NCBI GenBank assembly: GCA_005887855.1
Contig: VBQB01000101.1
Span: 1 to 33,254 of the forward strand
Direction of reading: 5' to 3'
DNA from: Verrucomicrobiota bacterium
GTDB taxonomy: Bacteria; Verrucomicrobiota; Verrucomicrobiae; Chthoniobacterales; UBA10450
DNA: 33,254 nt
Made by a program: the position numbers and the translations under genes. Positions 23,733 through 31,578 of this stretch are shown in pieces; positions within the stretch are counted from its first letter, which is position 1, and each line of letters begins with the position of its first letter. The notes beneath the pieces are model-generated. The model was not told where the DNA came from. It worked only from the letters and a program-made list of their open reading frames with translations, and did no database searches.

Positions 23733-25271
23733 TCAGATCGTTGCCGGCCGCGATTTCCTCCAGAGAAAGTAAACCGGGACTCCAGCGAGCACGATGAGCA
23801 AGCCGGGCCAGGAAGTTTGCGTGCGGTAAATCACTAGGACTACCAGAATCACCGTGGCCGCCACGATGTAGAATGCTGGCAATAACGGATACCCAAAGGC
23901 GCGATAGGGGCGCTCAGCGTCTGGACGCGTGCGGCGCAGCACGAACAAGCCGGCGATCGTCAGCACGTAGAAAATCAGCACGGCAAACACGACGTAGTCG
24001 AGCAACATGCCGTAGAGATTGCCGTACTGCTCGGCTCCGGAGGCATCGAGCAACGGTGCGTTCGTGACTGGATCACGCAACCGCGTCCGCGGCAGCACGA
24101 GCAACGCCGTCCAGATTCCCTGCAAGACCAGTGCTACCGCCGGAACGTGCCGGGCGTTGAGCTGGCCGGTGGCTTTGAAGAACAGCCCGTCCTGGGCCAT
24201 CGCATAATAGACCCGGGCGCCGGCCAGAATCAGTCCGTTGTCGCAGCCAAACGTCGAGACCATGATGGCCACAGCCATGAACGCCGCGCCCGCTCCGCCG
24301 AACATCACCGACATCACCGCCGTGGCTACGCGGTCGTCCGGCGCGTGCTGGATTTTTTCCAGCGGCAAGACGCAGAGGTAAGCAACGTTCGCCAGCAGAT
24401 AGAGCGCGATAACTAGGCCGGTGCCCAAGGCGAGTGACAACGGCAGATTGCGCCGCGGATTTCTCACTTCGCCAGCGGTAAACGTGACGTTGTTCCAGGC
24501 ATCTGCGGAAAACAGCGATCCAACTTGCCCCACGCACACGGCAATCAACATTCCCAGCGCACCGCCCGCCGCCGACACCGCCGCCACGAACGACAGATCG
24601 GACTTGATCGGCGACACCCCTCCGGGCGTCCAACAGTTCATGAAATTGGCGCTGAGCGCATCCGCATTGCGGCCAACGAAAATCCCGAGGACGATCAGCA
24701 CCAGCAGCGCCAGCGTCTTGGCGGAAGTGAACACATTTTGGATGAGTTTGCCGACTTGGAGGCCGCGCGTGTTTACGAAGGTCAAAAACACGATCACGAG
24801 GATCGCCACCAACTGCTGCGTCGAAAGACTAACAGCGTAATTCGTCGAGAGAATGATGGGCGGAACGACCCATTGTGTCGGTGAAATGGCCGGTGCAAGC
24901 ACGCCGAGGAATCGCGCAAACGCCACCGCGACCGCGGCAATCGTGCCGGTCTGAATGACGAGGAATAGCGTCCAACCGTAGAGAAATCCCCACAGAGGAC
25001 CATAGGCTTCGCGCAGATAGATGTATTGCCCGCCGGCGCGCGGCATCATCGCGGCGAGTTCACCATAGCTGAGCGCGGCCGTGATCGTGAGCGCGCCGGT
25101 CACTGCCCACACCACCAGCAGCCAGCCAGCCGAACCGACCAACCGCGTGATGTCTGCCGAGACGATGAAAATACCCGAGCCGATCATCGAGCCCGCCACG
25201 AGCATCGTCGAATCGAGCAAGCCGAATCCTCGAATTAACTTGGCGTCGTTGGTTGCAGGTGGTTGTGACAT
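23733..25271 (-). CDS. APC-superfamily amino-acid permease (LAT/serine-threonine exchanger-like)
   Basis: 512-aa inner-membrane permease. LLDSTMLVAGSMIGSGIFIV (helix 1 with the G-S-G-I-F unwound segment), LSYGELAAMMPRAGGQYIYL, EAYGPLWGFLYGW, LFSADAWNNVTFTAGEVRNP and ARVYYAMAQDGLFF place it in the LAT/SteT branch. Twelve hydrophobic segments and a short hydrophilic loop before helix 10 (RTRLRDPVTNAPLLDASGAE) are seen. It starts at 25271 and ends 57 nt before the start of the CAT-like permease, so the two are probably co-transcribed and may import or exchange different amino acids. No regulator is adjacent. Confidence 0.9.
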   Translation of the reverse strand: MSQPPATNDAKLIRGFGLLDSTMLVAGSMIGSGIFIVSADITRLVGSAGWLLVVWAVTGALTITAALSYGELAAMMPRAGGQYIYLREAYGPLWGFLYGWTLFLVIQTGTIAAVAVAFARFLGVLAPAISPTQWVVPPIILSTNYAVSLSTQQLVAILVIVFLTFVNTRGLQVGKLIQNVFTSAKTLALLVLIVLGIFVGRNADALSANFMNCWTPGGVSPIKSDLSFVAAVSAAGGALGMLIAVCVGQVGSLFSADAWNNVTFTAGEVRNPRRNLPLSLALGTGLVIALYLLANVAYLCVLPLEKIQHAPDDRVATAVMSVMFGGAGAAFMAVAIMVSTFGCDNGLILAGARVYYAMAQDGLFFKATGQLNARHVPAVALVLQGIWTALLVLPRTRLRDPVTNAPLLDASGAEQYGNLYGMLLDYVVFAVLIFYVLTIAGLFVLRRTRPDAERPYRAFGYPLLPAFYIVAATVILVVLVIYRTQTSWPGLLIVLAGVPVYFLWRKSRPATI

Positions 25272-25411
25272 GGAGCTTCTGAGTTCGAACTGGTCGGATT
25301 TCGCGGAGAGTTAACCACCACTCAGCCCGGCGGGGCAACGCCAAAACGCCGCGTGCCCAGAAATGTTTCGGTTTTTCTTCGCGAAGTCTTGCTGTTGTCA
25401 GAGTTGAGGTA

Positions 25412-25466
25412 AGCACGAGAGAGTGATTTTGACGCGGGCGTATCAGCCGGAGCGCTTCAAATTGTG
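25412..25466 (-). pseudogene. Short fragment homologous to the N-terminus of the retropepsin-like protein
   Basis: The minus strand encodes SPQFEALRLIRPRQNHSLV, which aligns with PPQFEALPLVRSRQNHLLV of the protein encoded at 27502. The DNA matches at 40 of 53 positions without a gap, with most mismatches in third codon positions. So this is a diverged paralogue fragment rather than a recent copy. Similarity stops after ~20 residues, and the catalytic DSG and everything downstream are missing. It lies in the 285-nt gap between the divergent APC permease and NSS symporter genes. I recognise nothing else in that gap. Confidence 0.5.
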
Positions 25467-25556
25467 GCGACTCTGCTACGCACATCGCGATGAGGATGAC
25501 AACGCCATGAATCTGATTGCAAGAGTTTCTGTGGTTATGTTTCGATCTGCCCGCGC

Positions 25557-27129
25557 ATGAAGGACCAGAAACAACAGATGGAATGGGGCACGCGCGTAGG
25601 CGTCATCCTTGCCGTCTCTGGATCCGCTGTTGGATTGGGAAACTTCCTCCGATTTCCCGGGCAGGCTGCGGCGCACGGTGGTGGCGCATTTATGATTCCC
25701 TATGTTTGCGCGTTATTGTTTCTCGCAATGCCGATTGGTTGGGCAGAGTGGGCGATGGCGCGGCACGGCGGAACAAAAGGATTGCACAATGGTCCGGCAA
25801 TTCTCGGTGTCATCGGGCGGGGCCGGATTGCTCGTTATCTCGGCGTTTTTGCGGTGCTCATCCCGATGGTCGTCTACATGTAATACGTCTATATCGAGGC
25901 CTGGTGTCTTCGGTACTCCTGGGAATATCTCATCGGTACGATCCAGCTAAGGGGGACCATTCAAGAGCAAGTCCACGCCGCAGGCAAAATTTTCGGTGAC
26001 ACAACCGGCACAACTACCAACGGCGTGCTCAACATGAGCGCCGTGTTCTGGCTTCTGGTGGTTGCGATGAATATTTGGCTGGTGTATCGCGGGCTGAGCG
26101 GGGGCATCGAAAAATTTTGTCAGTTCGCTTTGCCGGCGATGGGCGTTCTCGCCATGATCGTGTTGATCAGGGTGCTAACGCTTGGCACTCCTAACCCCGT
26201 TCATCCTGAGCAAAATGTTTTGAACGGGCTAGGGTATCTTTGGAACCCTGATTTTTCCAAGCTTACGCAGTTTGAAACTTGGCTCGCCGCGGCGGGACAA
26301 ATCTTTTTAGTTTGTCGGTAGGTTTGGCATGATTTTGAACTATGCTTCTTACCTAAAGGAGCGCGACGACATTGCGTTGTCCGGATTCACGGCCAGCGCA
26401 ACGAACGAGCTTTTCGAAGTTGGCTTTGGCGGTCTTATCACGATCACCGCCGCTTTCGTTTTCCTCGGCGCGAGTGGCATAGGTGGTGGGTTTGGCCTTG
26501 GTTTCCAGACGTTTCCCGTCGTTTTTCAGCAGATGGGCGGAGCGGGGCGATGGATCGGATTCGCATGGTTCTTCCTTCTTTTCCTCGCCGCGATCACCAG
26601 TTCGATCTCGATGTTGCAGCCAGCCAAGGCCTTTTTCGAAGAAGCCCTTGCCATTTCCTCCGGCAAAGCAATTACTCTGGTTTCCGTGATTTGCGGCTTT
26701 GGCTCACTCTGGGTGATTTGGTTCAGCAAGAACACAATCGCGCTCGACGCCATGGATTTTTGGGTGGGCACATTTGCTATCTTCGTGCTTGCCACAGTGC
26801 AGATCATCTGTTTCGGCTGGATTTGGGAAATCAAGAATGGCGCCGCCGAACTTGATCAGGGGGCGCTGATTAAAATTCCGCGTCTGTTTTTGTTTGTGAT
26901 GAAATGGGTGGCTCCAGTGTATTTGCTCGTAGTGCTTGGCGAATTCACTTATTTTGATCTGCGCAGAAAAGTGAAAGAAATGGCGGGTGACCTGGTGGCG
27001 TTATCAACCGCAGTCGTCATCCTTGCGGTTCTAGCGCTGCTTGTGGCATTGCTCGCCGCAGGCGAGCGCCGTTGGCGGTGCAGCGGGTCTCGATATCGAT
27101 GGACGCCAGCCCATGAGGCGAACCGTTAA
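25557..27129 (+). pseudogene. Sodium:neurotransmitter symporter (NSS/SLC6) family transporter with three lesions
   Basis: Read through its lesions, this is a ~520-aa Na+-coupled amino-acid symporter. [20 protein letters not shown] and [20 protein letters not shown] form helix 1 with the Na+ site. IEAWCLRYSWEYLIG, LALP-type helix 5 and GFGMILNYASYLKERDD with the unwound helix 6 follow, then LLFLAAITSSISMLQPAKAF. The damage is: an in-frame TAA at 25881-25883 where the family has Tyr (VYM-Y-YVYIEAW), and two single-base losses in T-runs near 26304-26310 and 26326. Because of these, frames break at 25883, 26321 and 27129. A short intact subunit follows 3 nt later. The lesions could be real decay or base-calling errors in homopolymers. 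Confidence 0.82.
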
Positions 27130-27132
27130 ACA

Positions 27133-27255
27133 ATGAAGACTTGGGGCTGGATTTTTATGCTGTCATCGCTCGGCCTGGTCTGGGGTACGACGATCTGGGG
27201 TTATTATCGTCTCCTCAGCTCGCCGCCTGAGGAGCCGCGCGATCGAGAGTCTTGA
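27133..27255 (+). CDS. Small subunit of NSS transporter (MetS-like, single membrane helix)
   Basis: A 40-codon gene starts 3 nt after the symporter stop. The protein begins MKTWGWIFMLSSLGLVWGTT, has one transmembrane helix (residues ~5-27, ending WGYYRLL) and a charged tail (PPEEPRDRES). NSS-family methionine/alanine importers of bacteria have a co-encoded small subunit of this size and layout (MetS type: one N-terminal helix, aromatic and small residues, charged C-terminus) that is needed for transport. The position and tight spacing are the main support. It is intact even though the large subunit is broken. Confidence 0.65.
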   Translation: MKTWGWIFMLSSLGLVWGTTIWGYYRLLSSPPEEPRDRES

Positions 27256-27501
27256 GCAGCCCGCAATCAGCCGGTTCAGATCCATCTGCGCCGCAGAAAA
27301 TTTTTAAAGCCGGCAGGCCTTCGGGTTTGTATTCCAGTGTCGCCGACGGCGTCGAGTGGTCGTTCTCGACGATGATTTTATTTTTCCTTGCCTATCTCGC
27401 TCGCAATTCCAACCGCAAAGACAATAGGGTCCGGTGCTGCTGAACTTACCCGGCAACTTAGCGTTTTCGCGTTGCGTGAAAGCTGTGCTATTCTCGCGCG
27501 C

Positions 27502-28488
27502 GTGCGGGCACCGAATCATTTTCCACTAACGCGAAGGACGTGGTCGACCTTCCTCGCGGCTCTCCTGGTCGCTGGTCCGGTCTTCGGCATCAATCCGCCG
27601 GCTCGCGACGCTCGGCGCCGGGATCCGCCGCAATTTGAGGCGTTACCGCTGGTGCGCTCACGGCAAAATCATTTACTCGTTCGCGCTTACATAAATGGCA
27701 GGCCAGCGTGGCTCGGCGTCGATAGCGGCGCGCCAGTGAGCGCGATCGCGCTAAATCGCCGCGAGCATTTTCGGCTCACGACAATTTCGGCGAAATCGAC
27801 TCTGCCCGCTCGCATTCAAATTAATGGTGCATTCAATAATGTGGCGATCGCCCGTGAAATGCGACTCGGCGGGCTGAGCCTTGTGGACGAACCGGTCGTT
27901 ACTGTCGATCTTGGGGGCTCCACTCGCGCCGCGCGATTGCTCGACGAGCAGGAGATCGACGGAATTATCGGGGCCGATATTCTTTTCCCAACTAGAGCTG
28001 TGCTGGATTGTCAGCGGCAGCTGCTCATCTTAAAAACGGATCCGGACGTTGTTGGAAACGTTCCCGGTCTCGACCGCCGCGGATTGCGCGCCGTGCCGAT
28101 TCAAGTCAGCGATGGTTTCAATTTGTATGTAAATGGATCGATTAATGGCGAGCCCGCGAAGCTCATGGTTGATACCGGCTCGTTTGCGACATTGCTGCAT
28201 GATCCCTTTGTTCGGCGGATGCGGATTGCGACGCGCGAGACACAGTTTAATTCTTCCGCCGTGAATCTGAAAGAGCGTGGCCTGCGAATCGCGCGTATTC
28301 GCAAGTTGTCGGTCGGTTCTGTCGACATCATTGGCAAGGAAGTCGGAGTAATTGATCTGGGAGGATTGATTCACGGCGGATTGTTGCGCGGTTCGCCGCC
28401 AGTCGCCGGCTTGCTCGGCGGCGAAATTCTCAATCGGCACCACGGCATCATCGATTTCGGTTCGCGTACGCTTTATTTGAAACGGTAG
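27502..28488 (+). CDS. Exported double-domain retropepsin-like aspartyl protease
   Basis: 328 aa from the GTG at 27502, which places a signal peptide at RRTWSTFLAALLVAGPVFG. Two copies of the aspartyl-protease fold follow. The first has WLGVDSGAPVSAIAL (DSG) and the closing IDGIIGADIL, while the second has LMVDTGSFATLL (DTG) and VAGLLGGEIL. Each copy has the flap/hydrophobic-hydrophobic-Gly pattern expected of retropepsins. So the chain could fold as an intramolecular pseudo-dimer, like pepsin, whereas single-domain bacterial forms must dimerise. It is probably periplasmic. An earlier in-frame ATG at 27388 gives 366 aa but no signal peptide at the N-terminus. A diverged fragment of a paralogue is at 25412-25466. 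Confidence 0.8.
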   Translation: MRAPNHFPLTRRTWSTFLAALLVAGPVFGINPPARDARRRDPPQFEALPLVRSRQNHLLVRAYINGRPAWLGVDSGAPVSAIALNRREHFRLTTISAKSTLPARIQINGAFNNVAIAREMRLGGLSLVDEPVVTVDLGGSTRAARLLDEQEIDGIIGADILFPTRAVLDCQRQLLILKTDPDVVGNVPGLDRRGLRAVPIQVSDGFNLYVNGSINGEPAKLMVDTGSFATLLHDPFVRRMRIATRETQFNSSAVNLKERGLRIARIRKLSVGSVDIIGKEVGVIDLGGLIHGGLLRGSPPVAGLLGGEILNRHHGIIDFGSRTLYLKR

Positions 28489-28564
28489 TGGTAGGACTGC
28501 GGACGAAAATTGGACCGGCAAGCCCTACCGGAACTCGACATGACGGAGTTGGAAGAGCGCGCTC
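28485..28564. repeat. Cluster of short hairpins after the retropepsin-like gene
   Basis: Three small inverted repeats lie in the 101-nt gap downstream: GGTAGGACT (28490-28498) pairs with AGCCCTACC (28521-28529) at 8 of 9 positions, AACTC/GAGTT at 28532-28550 (5 bp), and the palindrome GAGCGCGCTC at 28555-28564. None is followed by a T-run, so they are not classical terminators; they look like a small REP-type element or mRNA 3'-end structure. Confidence 0.35.
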
Positions 28565-28589
28565 CAGAAATAAAAGAAGCAACTTGATC

Positions 28590-28853
28590 ATGACTCGAAA
28601 GATCGACAGGAGAGCAAGCGATCTCGTGCCGCTAAGCGCGCCTGCGTTCGCAATTGGAGTACAAGCGATCGGAGCTTTAGCCGCTGGCGCCCTGGCGATC
28701 GGCGCTGTTGCGCTGGGTGCAGTTGCGATAGGCCGGCTTGCGATTGGCCGCTCAAAAATCCAACGAATCGAAATCGACGAACTCGTCGTGAAAAGGCTTC
28801 GCATCACAGATTCGCTGGAAACGCCAGCTGGTCACGAGTGCGAATCCAACTAG
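28590..28853 (+). CDS. Small protein with tandem A-(I/L/V)-G-A repeats
   Basis: 87 aa from the ATG at 28590. After MTRKIDRRASDLVPLSAP a central stretch (about residues 22-50) is built from repeating five-residue units of the kind AIGAL, AAGAL, AIGAV, ALGAV, AIGRL and AIGRS. It ends in an amphipathic, basic segment (SKIQRIEIDELVVKRLRITD). Such 5-residue A/G periodicity suggests a beta-solenoid or glycine-zipper coat on a membrane. I do not know a function. It lies 16 nt before the nucleotidyltransferase gene and may share a transcript with it. Confidence 0.7.
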   Translation: MTRKIDRRASDLVPLSAPAFAIGVQAIGALAAGALAIGAVALGAVAIGRLAIGRSKIQRIEIDELVVKRLRITDSLETPAGHECESN

Positions 28854-28869
28854 GCGAAGTATCCCCGCC

Positions 28870-29823
28870 GTGACTATCGATCGCATCGCGCAGGCGTTCG
28901 TCTTAGGCGCCGGGCTCGGCAGGCGACTAAGGCCGCTAACAGATGATTTGCCCAAGCCGCTGGTGCCAATTTTTCAAAAACCGCTAATCACTTTCGCCTT
29001 CGATCATTTGATCGATCTCGGAGTGAGCAGATTCGTGATTAACGCGCACAAGTTGCCGGAAGTATTTCAAAACTTTTTTGGCGAGAACAGTTATGCCGGC
29101 CAACCGATCACGCTGATTCACGAACCGGATCTGCTCGAGACCGGCGGCGGCATCAAGAATGTGGAACGTTATCTTGGCATTGATCCGTTCATCACTTACA
29201 GCGCCGATATCTTGACTGACATCAATCTAGAACCTTTGATCGACGAACATTTCCGTCGCGGAAATGACGTTACGCTCGCATTGCGTGAAACCGGTTTGGC
29301 TACAGATGTGGCTTTTCGCAACCACCGTGTTGTGGATATCGTGAATCGATACGGCATCGCGGGAAATTTCGATTTCGCCAACATTGCCGTTTGGAACCCG
29401 GAGATTTTCCAGCAAATCCCGCCGCAGCGGAAAATCTCTTTCATTCCGATTATCGCTGATTGGATAGGCAGGGGCGGCAAGATCGGCGGCTTGGTGATGA
29501 ATGACGGAGAGTGGTTCAACATCGGTTCGCGCGCTGAATATCTCGACGTGCATCGCACAATTCTCCGAAAACAGTGGAGGCCGGGCTATGTGAAGATGCG
29601 CGACTGGCCTCAGTGCGTATCGAAAACCGCGATGGTGGATCCAAGCGCACAATTGGGTGGCTGCACAGTTGTCGGAGAAGAATGCCGCGTTGGGGCAGGA
29701 GCGATTCTAGAGGACACAATTTTGTGGCCTGGTGCACAAATTGCTTCCAAAAGTCACCTTCAGGGTTGTATTGTCCGCTCCCAACAAAAAGCCAGCGGTA
29801 TCCTGCGCGACATCGACATCTAA
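28870..29823 (+). CDS. Sugar-1-phosphate nucleotidyltransferase, MurU-like with C-terminal beta-helix
   Basis: 317-aa enzyme. The N-terminal GT-A-like domain begins AFVLGAGLGRRLRPLTDDLP with KPLVPIFQKPLI, the nucleotidyltransferase signature and its Mg2+/NTP loop. LLETGGGIKNV and the metal-binding YSADILTDIN follow. The C-terminal ~60 residues show hexapeptide-type repeats (VDPSAQLGGCTVVGEECRVG, AGAILEDTILWPGAQI) of a left-handed beta-helix, absent from the short (~225 aa) MurU of Pseudomonas. The partner gene 2 nt downstream is an AmgK-like sugar kinase. That pairing suggests conversion of MurNAc/GlcNAc-1-P to UDP-sugars in cell-wall recycling; mannose-1-P guanylyl- or glucose-1-P transferase activity is an alternative. 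The start is GTG at 28870. Confidence 0.82.
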   Translation: MTIDRIAQAFVLGAGLGRRLRPLTDDLPKPLVPIFQKPLITFAFDHLIDLGVSRFVINAHKLPEVFQNFFGENSYAGQPITLIHEPDLLETGGGIKNVERYLGIDPFITYSADILTDINLEPLIDEHFRRGNDVTLALRETGLATDVAFRNHRVVDIVNRYGIAGNFDFANIAVWNPEIFQQIPPQRKISFIPIIADWIGRGGKIGGLVMNDGEWFNIGSRAEYLDVHRTILRKQWRPGYVKMRDWPQCVSKTAMVDPSAQLGGCTVVGEECRVGAGAILEDTILWPGAQIASKSHLQGCIVRSQQKASGILRDIDI

Positions 29824-29825
29824 TC

Positions 29826-30778
29826 ATGCGAACGAATGATCTGCTTCTTCGCCAAACGCGGATGCATTTCCCGCGGCTGGATGTCGCCGAGATAAAAATT
29901 GCGCCGATCAACAAGGGCGGATCCGACCGGAAATTTTATCGGATCCGTTGCTCGCCGGAGCAGACGCTTATTCTAGTGAAATACAATCGGGAACGCGAAG
30001 AAAATCGGCATTACGTCCAGATCGCGCAGTTTCTCAACGCTTACGAAATTCGGGTGCCAAAAATTTATTTTCATGATCCAGCGGAAGGCCTCATCTGGGT
30101 CGAAGATCTGGGCGAAAGCGATCTCTACAGTTTTCGGCGCTTCATAGTTTGCCCGAATCGGTCTGCGTGGAAATAAAAGAGCATTTGCCAGCTGAATTCG
30201 ACGCTGCGCTTTACGTGTGGGAGCAAAATTATTTTTTTGAGAATTGCCTCGGCCGCTATTTCAAGATCGAGAACGCACAATTACGTGAGCTTGCGGCGCT
30301 TCCCGCCTTGCGCCAAATCGCGGAACGCCTGGCGTGTTCGCCCAGAGTTTTGGTGCATCGCGATTTTCAATCGCAAAATATTATCATGCGCAACGGCTTG
30401 GCTTATCTGATCGATTTCCAAGGCATGCGCCCTGGCTTGGCCGAATACGATTTGGCGTCGTTGCTTTTTGATCCCTATGTCGATCTTTCCAGCGCGGAGC
30501 GAGACGAATTAGTTTATTATTACAGACAAAAACAGGCGGAAAATGGACGAATGATTGACGATGACTTCGACGACACGCTGCGCTTGTGTGCGATGCAACG
30601 TCTGATGCAGGCGCTGGGCGCTTACGGCTTTCTCGGCCTCGTGAAAGGCCACAAACAATTTCTCAAATACGTGCCAACGGCGGTGAAATCATTGCGCCGA
30701 ATCGTCGACGCGGTTGGTGGGCTCGAAAAATTGGAGCACACACTATCTGGTTTATCGGCGCGGGGGATTAAGCTTTAA
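29826..30778 (+). pseudogene. AmgK-like sugar kinase (phosphotransferase), with internal out-of-frame deletion
   Basis: The N-terminal part (ATG at 29826: MRTNDLLLRQTRMHFPRLD ... NKGGSDRKFYRI ... LILVKYN ... GLIWVEDLGESDLYSF) has the glycine loop and Lys of an aminoglycoside-phosphotransferase-like kinase. After RR at ~30136 the frame changes and the protein continues ALHSLPESVCVEIKEHLP with FDAALYVWEQNYFFENCLG. It ends with the catalytic HRDFQSQNIIM and LIDFQGMRPGLAEYDLASLL. By comparison with the family ~20-25 residues (the helix before LHSLP) are missing at the switch, so this is a deletion and not a simple indel. It starts 2 nt after the nucleotidyltransferase stop, forming the kinase half of an AmgK/MurU-like pair. 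The stop overlaps the end of the hydrolase gene on the other strand. Confidence 0.8.
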
Positions 30779-31409
30779 AGGAAGGCGTATCACCCGCAGC
30801 AGCAAAAAACGGATTCGTCCGCCGTTCCTTTCCAATCGTCGTCGGCGAGCCGTGACCGGGAAGCACCATTACGTCGTCCCCGAGCGGAAACAATTTCTTC
30901 CTGATCCCGCCCAGCAACAGATCAAGATCTCCACCCGGCAGGTCGCCTCGGCCAACGCCACCGGCAAAAAGGACATCGCCGCCGATGAGCGATTGGTCGT
31001 TGCGTGAGAAAAAGCAAAGGCTGCCCGGGCAGTGACCCGGCACTTCAAGAACTTGCATTTCGAGACCGAGAAAATCTCTCGCCGGCGTCTCTTCAATTAG
31101 GAAATCGGGCTTAACCGCTTCGATCTCGAGTTGGAAACCGAAGCTGCGAAAGAATTCTGGATCGGAAATCGTCGGCGCGGTCTGTGGATGGCAACCGATT
31201 GAGCAATGGAAGCGTCGTTTGATTTTGGCAACATCGGGGATGTGATCGAAGTGGCCATGTGTAAGCAGCAGAAGCTTTAGATCGATATGCCGGGATTCGA
31301 GCCAATCGGAAGCGCCATCGGGCGCATCGAAGAGAATCGCTCCGGCGGGCGCATTGAGCAGATAGCAATTCGTTTCGAAAATGCCGCCGCAAAAGCTTTC
31401 GTAAGTCAT
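30768..31409 (-). CDS. Metallo-beta-lactamase-fold hydrolase (glyoxalase II-like)
   Basis: 213-aa soluble metal hydrolase. The N-terminus GGIFETNCYLLNAPAGAILF is followed by the metal-binding H-x-H-x-D-H (LTHGHFDH), then VPGHCPGSLCFF (second His) and IGGDVLFAGGVGRGDLPGG with the bridging Asp. VLPGHGSPTTIGKERRTNPF carries the last His and the family's GxxT-x-x-x-E-x-x-x-NP ending. Members hydrolyse thioesters such as S-lactoylglutathione or similar esters; the C-terminal substrate domain of true GloB is lacking. Length is typical for the short YcbL-type group. The 3' ends of this gene and the kinase overlap by 11 nt. Confidence 0.9.
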   Translation of the reverse strand: MTYESFCGGIFETNCYLLNAPAGAILFDAPDGASDWLESRHIDLKLLLLTHGHFDHIPDVAKIKRRFHCSIGCHPQTAPTISDPEFFRSFGFQLEIEAVKPDFLIEETPARDFLGLEMQVLEVPGHCPGSLCFFSRNDQSLIGGDVLFAGGVGRGDLPGGDLDLLLGGIRKKLFPLGDDVMVLPGHGSPTTIGKERRTNPFFAAAGDTPSFKA

Positions 31410-31578
31410 TGCGTTGAGTGGAACGAGGGTCGGCTACAGCTGAAGGCGGGAGTTTTTACGAATATTTGAATGTTCCCTGCTGTCGATTGTCTCATTTCTA
31501 CTTGTATGTCGATCTTGTTTTCGTCGTCTTGCGTTTTCCCATGAAATCTGCCAAGGTGAGAAACCCTTTTTTTAGCCG

